64,000 bases of DNA, taken from the NCBI GenBank assembly GCA_009741485.1, contig CM019236.1, positions 59,970,967 to 60,034,966 of the forward strand, given 5' to 3'. The DNA comes from Malurus cyaneus samueli (Eukaryota > Chordata > Aves > Passeriformes > Maluridae). A program made the translations under genes and the position numbers. The notes under the pieces were generated by a model, which saw only the letters and a program-made list of their open reading frames with translations, did not search any database and had not been told where the DNA came from. Of the stretch, positions 23,166 through 36,639 are shown piece by piece (the first letter of the stretch is position 1; each line of letters begins with the position of its first letter).

Positions 23166-25619
23166 GGCGGTTTTGGGCTCTCGGATGCGCCGATCCACCA
23201 GAGGCGCGCACGTGCCCCTCTTGGCTCTCGGAGCCGCGGCCGCCGGCTGCGAACGTTAAGGCGTGATCAAGCGTTTTAATTGGCCTCGCCTTGTGACACA
23301 ATAAGTAATGATTATTGCAAGTGCAGAAGATGACTCGTGTTCGTGGCGAGCAGTCAGCCTTATTTCAGTGTGTGTCGATGGTGTCCAGAGATGCTCTCCA
23401 CCATCCTCTAATTGCGCTCGGGCTCCTCACCGCTCGCTTCCACCCTGCAAAACCGCTGCTCCCCCATCTGCACTTGTCCATTCCTTAAAATAGGTGGGGT
23501 GAGGAAAAAAAACCTGAAAAAAACAGAACCGAGCATGCAGTTGCTCCTGAACACCCCTTCAATTTCTGAAACACTCTTGATATATTTCAGCTATCTTTAT
23601 CTTCATGGCCTGTTACAAGAAAATTACAAACGGGAGAAAGTAGAAGGCGGTGACACATTTAAAATACACAAGAAAAGATGTGGCAGGATATCAAAATCGT
23701 CTCTTCAGCAATGAAATATTAGGGCCTAAGTTTGTGGCAAGATTCTCTGCCATCCCCTCCACCTAACTCCGAAATTGTTTTTTCCCCAAGTAACAGGACT
23801 CGGGGCATGGTGGCATGCTGGCAGCAGAGCTCTTGTGTCCCACCCAGACTGTCGGCAGTGCTGGGTGCACCAGCGGCGGGCCACAGCGTCCGTCTGTCCG
23901 TCCCTGAGGAGCAGGCGAGGGAGGAGCGGACGCTGGCCAGCTGCCCGCTCGAACGGCACCGAGCGGGGCTGTTACCGTCTTTAACTCGACAAAATATTCA
24001 AGCAGCGTCCCTCGGCGATGGGAAGAAGCCCCCCTGGGTGCCCGTGTTGCGAGGAGCCGTGCTCCCCAGCATCTCTGCTATTTAATTCATTAGAACTGAG
24101 GTTTTTTCCATCGTCCCCCTCTTTCTTCCTCTCCCCCCCCTCCCTGGCAATTCAAAGACAGTATGAATGGACAAAAATCCCTCAGGAAACTTTTCACTTA
24201 GTTACAAATGATTTCATGGCTAATTGAGTAAATAGTGCGTTTTTAGAGTTTAATCTCTTTAACAGCTTGGCTGGGAGGCCATCCGCCACAACAGCCAAAG
24301 GGGGGGGCAGGGGAACCAAGGGGAAACCGGTGCTTCCCAACTTGTGGCTGGGCTGAGCGGGCTGCTGGCAGGACCTGAAGTGTCGCTGTCACCCGGACGC
24401 ATCACGCCGTGATCCTCCGTTAGCTGGCCCGTGGCGTCGCCCACCTCCTCCCCGGGCAGGGAGGCACCGGCGGGGCTCTTTGATGAGCCAGGGGAGCCCG
24501 GCCGTTGAACATGGATCGAACAAAGCAGATTGAGGCAGCCGCGCTGTTCCTGTGGCGGCCAGCCGCGGCGCCCGGCGCCTCGGGCTCACAGCCGCGGCTC
24601 CGCCAGCGAAATAAATTCTACTTTACGGGCAGCGACACGGGCCGGGCTCTGGGCTCCCCACGCTGGTGCTGAGAGTACACGTGGCCTGCCGACCTGCAGC
24701 CCGAAGACGCAGTCAGTGCTTGGTCACACACGCGCCCGGTGGCACAAGAATTGGCCTAGCTGATGAGCCATCCCTTCTGCTCTAGGAGGGATTTATCCCT
24801 CATGCCTGCAGGCAGCTGCATGCTCTTTTCCCGGATTCTCCCCACCTGCCCATCCCCATTCCAGCCTGGTTGCTTCACTCCGTGGGAAATGGCAAAAATG
24901 GGCTGAGATGCTGAGCCCGGCCAGACCCCCGGGGCCCACACCTGGCCACAGGGAACAGATGGGGAGACTGGGGGGTGGACTGGCTTTGAATCCCTCCGTC
25001 AATCCACTAGAGGGGACCTCTGGCATTCAGCTAATCCCAACACCACCCGGCAAGGAGCGATGCTGCGTGCAGGGCCGATCAGCACCTGATGGAGGCCGAG
25101 GGTCGGATGGGGGCTGACATGTAGCGGGGCTTTGTGAGCGGCCACGCGCTGGCGGCGGTACGCGTGAGGATTTTGCGTATTTTTTGACACCCCAGGCCGA
25201 TTTGCAGCCGGGCTGGCCGTTTCCCAGTTCATGGGTTCCATGCACCGGGTGGCTGTGACATCCATTTTCACGCTGTGCCCCGAGTGCGGACCTGCCGGTG
25301 GGTGAGCGTGCTCCAGCAGGGCTTTCCAAGCAGCGAACTTCCCGAACGCACGAGCTGCAACACGTGTCTGTGCACGGACCGATGGTGCTCGCTGCTGGGC
25401 TGAACGGGCAGATCTCTGATCCCCTCAGGAGGGTTGGGTACCGGATGCTGCGGGTGAGTGACAAAGAGCGCCCTCCCTCCCTCCTTATCAGAGAGACCCA
25501 TCTCGTGTTTTTCTCCCGCGCAATCGCGCTTCTGTATTGGCTCTGTCTTCTCTCTGGGTGGGGACGGGGGAGAGTTGATATAAGCGAGTAATTCAACACT
25601 GCTGTCAGTTTCTGATAGC

Positions 25620-26960
25620 TCTGGGAGTTGCTAGAAAAAATGTCATAATCTGTGCTCTTTGTCGATGAGAGAAAAATAGATAATTAAAGAAAGCAGAGAG
25701 AAATATAAAAACAGGACTTTTCTAGAGTCATTACGCTCGTAATATTATGACACCTTGGATATGAACCAAACGTTATTGAATATTCTCTAGATATGGCTGA
25801 CTGGCGAATTCGAAGCTGTTGTGAGCCATTCCTCCTTACCCATTTACTGCTTGTGCTCAGACTGGCATCTTTTTGGAGATACTCCTTCTGTTGTCCTGGC
25901 TACTCATCTGATGAGGACCCTACATCGACTCTGCGCATGTCTCTAGGAATGGTTATCAGTCGGTGAGCAAACCACGTTTTGCCATTCATCGTTCTGGAGA
26001 GGTCCAAATAGGTCAATGTATTTCGGTACGAGTTTTATTGGTTAGACAGATTAGGCGTTAGAGAAGCCTGGTGAGTTTTTCATTGGAAGCCGTTCAACTC
26101 TAACATGTGTTTGTACCCATGGACTGAAGGCGGAATTTGGTGAATGGTGTGTAGATTTTACTGTTCCTCGAATTTTCAGAGACAGTGCCGCAATCTCGAA
26201 GCCACTCCCTGAAACCTTGTTATGTTTATGAGATATATAATTTCTATCCGAATAAAATTCGCATTATAAGATTTAATAGTATTACAGCGCATTAGAGCTG
26301 TTGCCATCTTCCAACACTCTCGTGATTGAATACCTGAATGCTATTCTGATAAGAAACCATGTCACGGAAGTACAAGGAATTCAGCTGTAGTTCAATGAGG
26401 ACACACCTCTTATCGTCTTGCTGCTATTTTGTAGTATTCACCCTGTGATGAAGGTTCTGTGTCAAGAAACATAGTGATCTGGCTAGGCCCCGCTTGCGTT
26501 TTTAACGTAGTGATACATAGCATATGTTAAGTATTTGAACATTTTTCCTTATCAACACAAAACGCATTGTGATGCGCTACGGCAAGAGTGTCCGTGCCCT
26601 GCGGAGACCTCCTGAAAATCCATCGCGAGTAGACTATTCATGAGAAGTCTAGCGTCGGCAGCTATTGCTGCATAAATACAACTGGGACTCACTCCCTCGA
26701 TCAGCTCTCATGGTCTGTCTATGGGTTATAATGTCAACATCGAGTGGAGGAGAATTGCACCTGCTGGTTTATCAGGTAGTTGACGCGCCAATGCTCCCTT
26801 AAAGCGCAAAGTGAGAATCCTCTTCGCCAGACTCTCTTTTCTGCCATCTCTCACTGTGCTTGGGTCATGGTCTAAGAGAGTGCCTGTTTATCCATGCCAT
26901 CCAGTCATATATCAGTCTCACATCCACTATATTGTGACAGCGATGAGTGTGACTAGATGG
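25620..26960. other. Low-quality-looking stretch within the GC-rich block
   Basis: Composition drops suddenly to near-even base usage, with no open frame, no repeat and no recognisable motif, between two GC-rich segments. This resembles gap-filling with uncorrected reads. I see nothing coding in it. Confidence 0.4.
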
Positions 26961-28429
26961 TTATAAGCCCTGTTTTGTCAACCTTCTCACCTCTGCTCCT
27001 CCTCCCTGCCTCCCCAGGGGTCGCTCTGCGGCTGCCCCCGGGGCTGTGCGGTCGAGGAGGGTGCTCCGCGGGAGGTCGGCTCTTTCAGGGCTCGGGTGGA
27101 GCTGGAGCCCGGGTGATATCAACTGAGCTGACAGGACGGCAGGATCCGGCGGCCGGTGCTCTGACTGTGGTCAACTGGGCCATGCCAAAAATGAATAGGA
27201 CAGTCAGCGGTGAGGAGAACGCGCGGAGCTTGTCCCCATGAGTTCACAAGCACACAGCACCGATCCCTGTGTCACAGACCAGCCAGGTTCCTGCAAGAAG
27301 CAAGGGAAGGGTGCTCTGGGAGTGCTGAAGTTTTTGGACACAGTGCAGGAAGCAATCCATATAAACAGGAGAGTCGTTGGGAAAGGAGCACAGCGGGAGG
27401 GACTGAGCGCGGCCAGCTGCTGCCCTCGTTGACCTGAAGTGGTGGCAGGGCTCTCCCAGCTTCCTCCTGCCCTGGCCCTCACCTCGTGTGCTGGTGTTGC
27501 AGATCAGCAACTGTGAAAAGTAGGGGAAAGCCGGGTGATTGCAGGTCAGATTGGCCGTTCCCTTTTCTGCTGGAATGGGAGCGCACAGTCCCCAGCGAGG
27601 GCCTTGCCCGGACGGTTGACATCAACATCTCCTGTCCCTTATCTGCCCTGCCTGCTCCGTAAGCAGCATGTCACAAACCAGCACCTGAGACTCCTCCGAC
27701 GCAGGCCTCCGAGCCCTATTTCCCTGCCCCATGCCTCAGGAACTGCAGGCACAGCCAAAAACAGGAAAGCTGCGCTGGGGCTCGGACCGCGCGCCGGGGT
27801 ACAACGCGGCGCCACCGCGGCACCGGCGCTCCCTGACCTCAGCGTGGAAGGAAGTTCCTGCTGTCCTTCGGCTTCAGCCAGCCGCTGGGAACAGATTCCT
27901 CCCGAGCGAGATTCGTGCAGCTTCTTCCTCGCGCGTCTCTTCACCCAGCTGTGGCACCGAAGCGATCCCTCGGGCGCGTGCTCTCCTGCTGGAGGCTCTG
28001 AGCGATTTCCTGCCAGGAAGTGAGGAAGTCTTGGCATGGTTTTCCAGGTGTTCCTGAATCTTCCTGCTTGGTGCCTACCTGGATATGAGCTTCGAAAGTG
28101 AGTTTGTGCTGCCAAAGCTTTTTGGTGTCATATGCTTGGCGCGTTTCGCTGAGGATTTGAGCTGTTGGATTTGCGTGCTCGATTTTCTGGGCCTCGGGGT
28201 TTGGTCCCTTGGTCAGGTTTTTAGTGCGTGTGAATTTCCCCTCGGAATGGGGAGCGTGGATTTGCTCGGGCTTTGGCGCTGGGAAAGACAGGATCTTGGC
28301 TGAATGTCGTGGTTGTTATACATAAACCCCAGCTGTCGTGAAGTACCAACAGATCGGCATTTTTTTCGCATTTTTGTCTTGAATATTTTACACACAGCAG
28401 ATCCCGGGGGTGGGCGCTTTGGCCAGTCT

Positions 28430-28770
28430 ATCGGGTCATTCTTGCTCCATGGATCCGGTTGATGTCTTCCCGCTCTTACATGAGAGTAAATATGTTCACC
28501 GGTCGGGCTGAGGCCGAACTATGTAACGTTCTATTGACCCCATGTCAGTGGAGATGCTACGCAATGGGTTGGAGTTTTGTGCTGCGGATATCGCTTTAGT
28601 CCTCTCTCTAGTCTTCATTAACTACCACTAGCATGTAACATTTAGCTGGCGCTTGGTAGGTGTGCTGTACGCTATGTTCTATTCTACTCAGTCATTTTGC
28701 CATACGTTCCATTAGATAGTCGTCTCTCGTTGGTTTGTTGATGGTGAGTTACTTGAGACAAAGCTGGTGT
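28430..28770. other. Second low-quality-looking stretch
   Basis: Same character as 25620-26960: even base usage, many short irregular words and no open frame, between better-behaved segments. Confidence 0.35.
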
Positions 28771-29299
28771 CAGTGAGTGTGACAGTGAGCACTTTGGGCC
28801 CTCATGCATATATTTCTGTCTTTGATTGTTATCGTAGCATCACAGGCCTGCGAATCAGAGTATTTGAAACCAAAAAAGAAAAAAAAGAAAAACGAGAGCA
28901 CAAACAGCCTCTGTGATTTCCTTTTTTTGATTTCATGGAGTGCGAGGTGGAAGGAAAGGCGAGCGTGCCTGGGGTTTTTAACTGCCATCCACTTCTTACC
29001 ACTTTAAACTTCCAGTCTGCATAAGGTTTTGGAATCTGCACTGAAGTTAAAAATTAGATCCAGTGGCAATGGTTTGGGTGGAGAAGGACCTTAAATTTCC
29101 CTTTCCTTTGGAAGTGTTTCCAAAGGCCAGGGCTCGGAGGCACCTGGTTTCACGTGGAATGGTGTTTCCACCGAGGATCTCATAGAAGATATATAAATTA
29201 GAAGGACCCTGAGAGCGATCAGGCAGGATAATAACAAAAGAGAAAATAATCCCTGTGAGTTCTCTGTGAGCAGACAATGGGTGAGAGTCAGTAAGGCTG

Positions 29300-30083
29300 C
29301 CCTGCGGATCTTACATTCTATAGCTTATTGTGATACGTTCACTTTAGGGGAACGCTTGGCTAGAATCCATACTGTCAGGTCGTCGTCACACTTGACAATC
29401 CTCAATATGCTTAGAAACGTGTAGCAGGCTGTTCCGTACCGATCAAGATTAAGCTTTTCATTTACCCTTCACTGTTTTTTTGTACCGGTACTCTGCTCAA
29501 AGGAAAGACAGAAGACAGCAACCCTGTTGTTGACTGGATGTTCTAACGATGTGAAGATGTTAGACTAAATAATTGCTATTAAGAGCTAACAAGACACTAG
29601 CTACTCACACCACTTACATTAAGTGCCTATTTTGTGTGAAATTCACATTTCTAAGATCTCCACAGTGATACTTCCTCCCAAGTCTGTGAGCTCAGGTAAT
29701 AGAAGATCTCTTCTTTTTACATGGTAGATTCACACTTCAAAGTTTCTAAAGTCATGTATTATAGATCACAGACGTTGGGATTTGAAGTGGGGAGGTTGAA
29801 GTTGACTCTCAGAGATTCATGCTGCTCCTTACTTCAAGTAGGGCTGCCTCGAGCCAGTTGTCCAAAGCATATGGCTTATGTTTGAGGCCGCTCCAAGGCA
29901 GGAGACTCACAAACTCCTGAGCAGGGACGTGCATGTTGGTCACAACTCCGAGTGTGAAGTCAGAATGTCCTGCCTTACAAGGGACTTAAACTGAGGTGCT
30001 ATAGAAGAGCCAATGAATCCCAACATGAATTTTCTTGTCGACATCTGAGAAGGAATGGAGACAAAATGCTTGTGTTGCCTTAA
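29300..30083. other. Low-quality-looking sequence leading into the assembly gap
   Basis: Irregular sequence with no open frame, ending at the N run. The part at 29690-30083 looks partly intact but is not recognised. Confidence 0.35.
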
Positions 30084-30108
30084 NNNNNNNNNNNNNNNNN
30101 NNNNNNNN
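30084..30108. other. Assembly gap (25 N)
   Basis: Twenty-five N bases: a placeholder gap of arbitrary length. The open frame across it is meaningless. Confidence 0.99.
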
Positions 30109-31395
30109 TGTATATCATTCTTCTGGCAAAACACTCATTTTTTAAAATCACTTATTTTCACAACAATAGGCTTAAGGCTGCCCAAAAGCAAAGCTCTGGG
30201 CTGAAAAAAAGTGTTCCAGTTCTCCCTGGGAAACTATCTGAAACATATACCCAGAATTGGCACTATGATCTTTGCATCTGCAGAGAAAATACTGAGTCAT
30301 GTTGTCAGCCCACACACATCTAACAAAAATAAAAGCAGACCAACGATTCAGAATTCTCCCACTCATCATTTAAAGAAAACAGAAGTCATTCAGTCATGCC
30401 TCATGCTTCAGAGACCTTTAGAAAACACCCAGTGCAGGGAACATTCGCCCACGTTGTGCCCACGCACCGTTTCGAGCCGGCGATGTCATTCGCAGCTCGT
30501 TCACTCACAGGTCTGGGCACTGTTTGCTTCAGCATCCTCAGAGGAAGTCGCCGAGACTTAAAAGGTTTCTGCTGAAAACGTGACACGATAGCTGGAGCCT
30601 CAGCCCTTGTGTGAGCAGCGCTGAAATGATGTAACGCAGCGTGCCTGGCTTGGATCCCTGGAGGAGGCAGGAAAGTGCCGTGCGCTTCATGGCAGCGCGC
30701 ATTTGAGCTGTAGTTTGAGCAAGAGGCTACCGTGCTCTTCCTTCAGGAGTTAATCTTGTACTGAAGTGTTGGCTCTCCTGTGCTGAACCCCCAGTCACTC
30801 GTTCCAAAGGGAGGTATTTGCACAAACATCAAGATTGGGGGGATTACCTAGGAAATCCTCCTCCTTTTAACCTTTCTTACATAGACCCCTAGCAAGGAAA
30901 AGCTGCTTTCTGCCTTTCACCAGCCTGCTGGCAGCATCCCTTCCTCCTTCAGTTCTAAAAGCTGCTCGGAGCATTTACAGCTGAACCTGGATGAGCGGCA
31001 GCCAGCCCGACTCATGACGGAGGGGAAAACGTCACCGTCCAGAGCACGCACAGATGGGGTTACACAATCTCTGTGGTGTTGAAAGCGGCGCTGGAAACTT
31101 GTCAGGAGCCCAAAGGCCAGAGCTAATTTGTATTTCCTATTGCACAGCATGATTTTAATCAGAGCGAGAAGCGCCCGGTTGTGTTTTATACACAGAGTGT
31201 TAGAAGCAGAGACAAGTTAGCAGAGTAACCAGGGGCAGGACGTGCTCTGAGGACAGCATAGAGGAACATTAGATAGGGAATATACCCAATTTATCAGCAT
31301 TTCCTTTAATTTTCAGGATGGCCATGTGCTATGAAAAAAGAGGCAACTTCCATCAATCTGTTGATGTGTGTCCTATATTATTCCTTTTGTAAGAA

Positions 31396-31437
31396 GGAAA
31401 AAAAATAAAAAAAAAAAAAAAAAAAAAATAAAAAAAG
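31396..31437. repeat. Poly-A tract
   Basis: A nearly pure A run with two T interruptions. It could be a retroposon tail, but no element body was recognised upstream. Confidence 0.9.
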
Positions 31438-32723
31438 AGACACCTGCAAAAAACCTTTAAGACAAAGCTCTTCCAAAATTCCAGATTGTGTCGCCAGTGT
31501 AAAAGATGACATTCAGGAAACTCATCTCACTCGCAGCCAGTATTTGACAGCAGCAAAGTCTAGGTGATCTCTAACATAGGCTGCTTCGTCTTCAGTTGCA
31601 GATAACTGTGTGTGAACTCGTCTTTACAATTAAATTTCTGCCTCGTTGAGAGCACAAACGGCTGGCACAGCCCCCAAGCACTGCTGTTCCCAAAACAGGC
31701 TCACCTCCAGCGCCCTCTTTCCATGATGTGATGGCTGGAGGACAGGAGTCAGGAGCCATTTGGTCACTTTGCCCCAGCTGGGCTCGCAGCCACGCAGCAT
31801 TGGGATGCACCTTTGTGTGCTGCCAGCGTGTGCCAGAGAGGGCATGGGGGCACCAGGTTAATGGGACAGTAAATACACCTTGATTGGTTTGCTTTGTACT
31901 CCCAGCAGATTTACTGGAAACTCGGAGGTGGGGTTTGCTGCTCAGAGAGTGCTATCATTGGATAAAATCCTCCGTTACAGCCTTCCTCTCTTTACCCGCT
32001 GGGAATAAATGCTCCTTTCCCCCTCACTTCAGCTTTATTCCTTGACAGCTGAGAAAAATAAAGAAAGGGCGAAAAAGGAAATCAGACCTTAGACCTTTAT
32101 TTTGCTCTGGAGAGCAAATGTCTAGTTCAGAATGGGATAAACTGCATGAAGGGATATAAAAACAAACCTGTCACACAAGCTTATCTGTAGCTTCCTATAT
32201 TCAGCCCAATAAACCCTATCCCCGGAGCGTTTTCCCCACCAGCTAGACCCTGAAATCAGCACCCTCTCTGCTCTCATTCCTCCTCCACATGCTCCTTTAC
32301 CCCCCTCGCCCTGACACATTTGTCCCCCCAACTCAAACAGCTCCCCCAAGGGCACCTTATGTTCATGGATGGGGGAAACGGGAAAGCAGTTGAATTATGC
32401 AAATGCCAATCTATTTGCACTACCTCAGCATGTACCTATTCAGTGTCTTTGTCAGCGTGATGGATGCGCACGCCGTTCCAGTTTGTTTTCCTTCTTCCTG
32501 GAGAATTATTCTTCATCCACACCCTTCCCACACGAGCATTACCAAAGGCTGTACCTGAATCAAGCCTTGTCAAGACAGAGACTGACTGCTGCCTGGTTAA
32601 TACCTGTCCATCAGCTGCCTATTTGCTCTGTTTAAAAATTATAAATCATAAAATGTAATCGTAAAATGTAAGCATAAAATGTCAATCATAAGGATAGTGA
32701 AATGTACATCGTACAGCAGCCAT

Positions 32724-32756
32724 AAAAAAAAGGAAAAAAAAAAAAAAAAAAAATAA
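32724..32756. repeat. Poly-A tract next to 13-bp repeats
   Basis: An A run with a GG interruption, about 35 bp after three imperfect copies of an ATAAAATGTAA-type unit (32647-32690). Confidence 0.9.
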
Positions 32757-33469
32757 GCAGCCACAGACCATTCCCTGGTGTCACTAAGGCACTGCGTGGA
32801 AGTGTTTTTAGTTGGACAAGCCCTCCTTGGATGCAGCCCTGCTTGGACACAACAACATCTTATGCAGGATTTTATTCTTGCCTAATTCTCTTTTCTCCCC
32901 AGCGCCACCCTCTTGCCGCAGACACGCTTGTGGTCTTTTTTTTTTTTTTGTGTTTTTTTTACCAGACAGACAACGAATCAGACAGACGGACCCACCCCTG
33001 GTGCTTCTGACAGCGGGGCGAAGTGCGAAGCGCTTCTTTGCCTCCCGGAGCAGCACCGGAGCTGCTGCAGCGCGTGATCAATAGGCTGTCCCCTTGCCGG
33101 TGCCGCATCCACGGAAGGAGCCCATTGAATTTCTATAGATCCAAGACCACGACAGTTTTTTTTGCTGCGCAAATATATCTTTTTAAATTTATTTGCGGCG
33201 CCCCAAGCCCCTGTCTTCTTATCTCCGCTTCTATCTTTGTCTCACCCTGGAAGTATTTTATTCGGAGGGCGGTCGCGAGCCTCAGGCGGCACACAAAGCT
33301 CTATTCTTGCCGCCTGTGTGGGAGGAAGGACGGCTTCGGTGTGTGTGCGGGTGTGGGTGTTGGGGGTTTGTTTGTGGCGCCGCGTGCGCCCTTTGTCGTG
33401 GCGCTCGCTGTGTGTGGCTGCCGGCGCAGCCCGTCTACCCAAGACGAGGCGGGAGGGAATGGAGTGGAG

Positions 33470-33630
33470 ACGGGACAGACACGGGCTTGCTTGTGGAGAA
33501 AGGAGCCGTCAATGCGGGAGGATGGAGAGAGCGGGACGGACACGGCTTTGTGGAAAGGAGCCCTCGAATGTAGGAATGGTGGGAGCGGGACGGACACGGC
33601 TTTGTGGAAAGGAGCCCTCGAACGCGGGGA
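33470..33630. repeat. Three-copy minisatellite, ~54-61-bp unit
   Basis: GCGGGACGGACACGGCTTTG followed by TGGAAAGGAGCCCTCGAA occurs at 33531 and 33585 (54 bp apart). A diverged copy lies at 33470 (61 bp before the second). The repeat explains the repeated peptides in the open frames over this interval. Confidence 0.9.
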
Positions 33631-36600
33631 GCCTCCCGCTCTGGCCCTGCCCGTCGGGCACACGGGGCAGGGAGGGAGCAGAGCGGGGCAGGCGGATGGA
33701 CGGGACACGTGGGGCTGTTCCTCCACGCACCTTCTTCTCCCTCCAGAGACCGACCCTGTGATGCCTTTGTGGGGTGGGGAATGGTCACCAAGTCCTGCAG
33801 AAGGGAGTGTAAGGGCTAGCCCCTTACATCGCTGACCTAGGGCTGTCGCCCCTGGCTAGAGGGAGCAGATCTGGGAGCACGGACTTTGGGATGCGCTGAG
33901 CACCCATCTCACCGCCTTAGGAGCAGCACAGACTCCTCCACCAAACCTCCATGGCTTTGTCAAGCAGCGGCTGTGGCACCCCCATGTGAGCCATTGCAAC
34001 CCCCCGAGCCCTGCAGCGTCCAGATTGCCTCGTCTCGGGGCAGAGCTGTAATTGCCAAGCACTCCCGAGGGGTCAGTCCCCAGCTGCAGCACACGGTTCA
34101 GCTCTCCTCCCGCTGCCACTGTGCCTTGGCATTGGGCATGACCAGGATAGAGAGAAGGAGAGGAAAGCCATGTCCCTCCGGTGTAGGGAGCAGGGTGTCC
34201 CTGCAGTGCCCACACCACTGCCCAAAGGATCAGTTCCCTGATCCCACAGCAGCTGTAGCACATGGATCAGCTCCAGAGAGACAGCCACAGTGTGGGATGG
34301 ACTCGGCACTCTGCCTTGTGCAGTCCCTGCCCTGGTCACCCTCAGCTCTCTCTTCTCTCCACCAGCACTCTCACACAACCAATCTTAGCCATGCACAGAA
34401 ATACCTGCAATGATCTGAGTGTCCTTGGAGGAAATAAAAACTATGGCCATGCCACGAAGAGCAAAAAAGAAAAGTGCAAACCAAGGGAAGCTTTCCATGG
34501 TCCAGCCACCTCGGGCACGAAGATACCCTCGGACACTCTGCTCTGCTCAAGGGACAGCAGTGCTGAGAACTCTGGCTCAGAGAACACCAGGACATTTATT
34601 GCAAGGGGGCTGCTGATGGAGCCTGAGGGTGTCCATAGGGACAGGGATGGTGAAGAGGCAACAACTAAAGAGCCCATTTCCCAGCTTTGTTCCGGAAAAG
34701 CTGTTTCTGACGTTGTCTGGCACTAAGGAGTCATTAAAGAGGAAGGTTCTACCCAAAGTGCAGTTTCTCTTCCCATTTTTTTCATTATATTTGGCATATT
34801 TTAAATAAATTCTAAATAACTTACTGCAAGAAACAGCTTCTATGGCCACCAACAAGAAGATCTCCAGACAAGCTTTGTTCAGGAATATATGTTAGCTAAA
34901 AGAACCTATAAAAATTCCTTGAATCTAAACATGATCACTTCCTTCCTTGAGTTTTTCTTGCTCACAGTGAAGCTTCCAGAAGCTCTTACAAAGCATTATT
35001 TTGATGGTTTATAAAGCAGATCATGCCGTTTGATTGAACCAAGGATTCTCAGCACACTCTTAAGTTGCATGAAAAACGGACAGTCATTCCCAAAGCCACC
35101 AAGTAAGAGCAGACTGTGAAAGCAGATAAAGCAAAAAGCCACAAACAAGCAAAAGGCCTTCATCTTCAAAAAGTGAGACAAAGGGAAAGAGCTGGGAGAG
35201 AAAGGGGAAAGACCTGCTACCTGCTGGGCAGCAGGTTGGTGGTAGAGCTCCTGGACTCTCTCCATGCCTCTTCCATGACCCCTCCCTGTTTCCCCAGGCA
35301 AAAAGGGGCACAGCAGCTCTGCTCCCCCAGGCCAGCACCGAGAACTGGCTGCATCAGCTCAGAGTTAAACTAATACAAGAGGCATTTTGGCATCCAAGCT
35401 TGTTGGGGCTGCCTGAGTTGATGAAGCTGATGAGAATGGGATGAGGCATAAAAAGGTGCCTTTTACTGAAAAGCAGAGAACTTCCCCCAGGCTGCCCTTG
35501 GCTCCTGCAAAGCGTTCAGGTCAGTTTGTAACTTATTAACACCAACACTCACCCGATCAAAGTTCAGCACGTGTTCAGCTGCTCTTCTGGAACAGCAGAC
35601 TTGAAAAGCATATTGCACTGGTTTCCTAGGAATTCAAGAGAAGTGCAGAGGAAGTATCCACTGCCCATCTGCTCAGAGACACCCTCTGCACCACTCTGGG
35701 TCATGAGACAGCTTCCTTCACCACCCCGTGCCTGAGGAGCCAGCTCTGCTCAAATATTGCACCCCTCTCCATCAAGGTCCCTCTTCTTGTGACGTCCCAA
35801 AGGGTCCCCAGGTTTGGGAGGACATTCTCTGCCAAGAAGGCAAATTACACTTCATGTTGTAAGTGTCTCCCCTGCAGATGGAATTTTACTTTAATTAATT
35901 ACACCTCCAGTGCTCCAGTGTTCAGAATATTATGTCACTTGGAAAATCAATCCTTCTGCCCCTGGATAAGTGGGGAATCAAGTGTGAAATCAAGTGTGGC
36001 ACTGCAGTGTCAGATGAGAGCAGTGGGGCTTTTTCTCCCAGCACAGGGAGCTGTGTACAGGGGAACTGCTGTGCTTCCCACAGCCAGAATCATGTCAGGA
36101 CATTAGACCCAAGCAAGCCATGCAGTGTTCCCAGGCTGGTTTTTTATCTGCTGTTCCTGAAATGCCTCTGCTTTGGAAGGAGCAGTGGCCCTGGCAGACA
36201 GCGAGACAGAGAGGAGCTGCAAGAAGGACACAGTGGAAAGGAAGGTGAGAGCTCATTGTTGATCAGACCTGGGAGAGAAGCGCTGATGGGTGGAGCTGTG
36301 AGCACAGTTTTTCACAGGTAACCCTGGGCAGGATGGAGCCAGAAACAAAATCAAATCAAAAGAGTTTGTGAGCAGATGACGTGCTCTCAATCCTGCCTGG
36401 CCTGGTATCACCGCTCCTTACCCTGGTGTATGTCTGTTGCAGTGACCAAGTTACCCAGAAAGAAGAGGTTACACAGCAATTTTATACTCCCTCCCCACTG
36501 CACAGCAGCCAAAATCCTTCTTGCTACCTCTTCAGCTTCTCCTAGGCTCATCAAGGAAAGAAAGACTACTCGCGACCTTAACCATTTCCAACTAGAGTGG

Positions 36601-36639
36601 ATGCCAAACCTTAGGTCTTCAGTTTAACTTCTCTCTCGT

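Noticed and set aside
21775..23301. Several 70-120-codon open frames on both strands
   Set aside because: They are translations of the ~40-bp minisatellite in different frames.
33023..34726. Overlapping open frames up to 270 codons on both strands
   Set aside because: GC-rich sequence with a tandem repeat; no family resemblance and no consistent splice structure.
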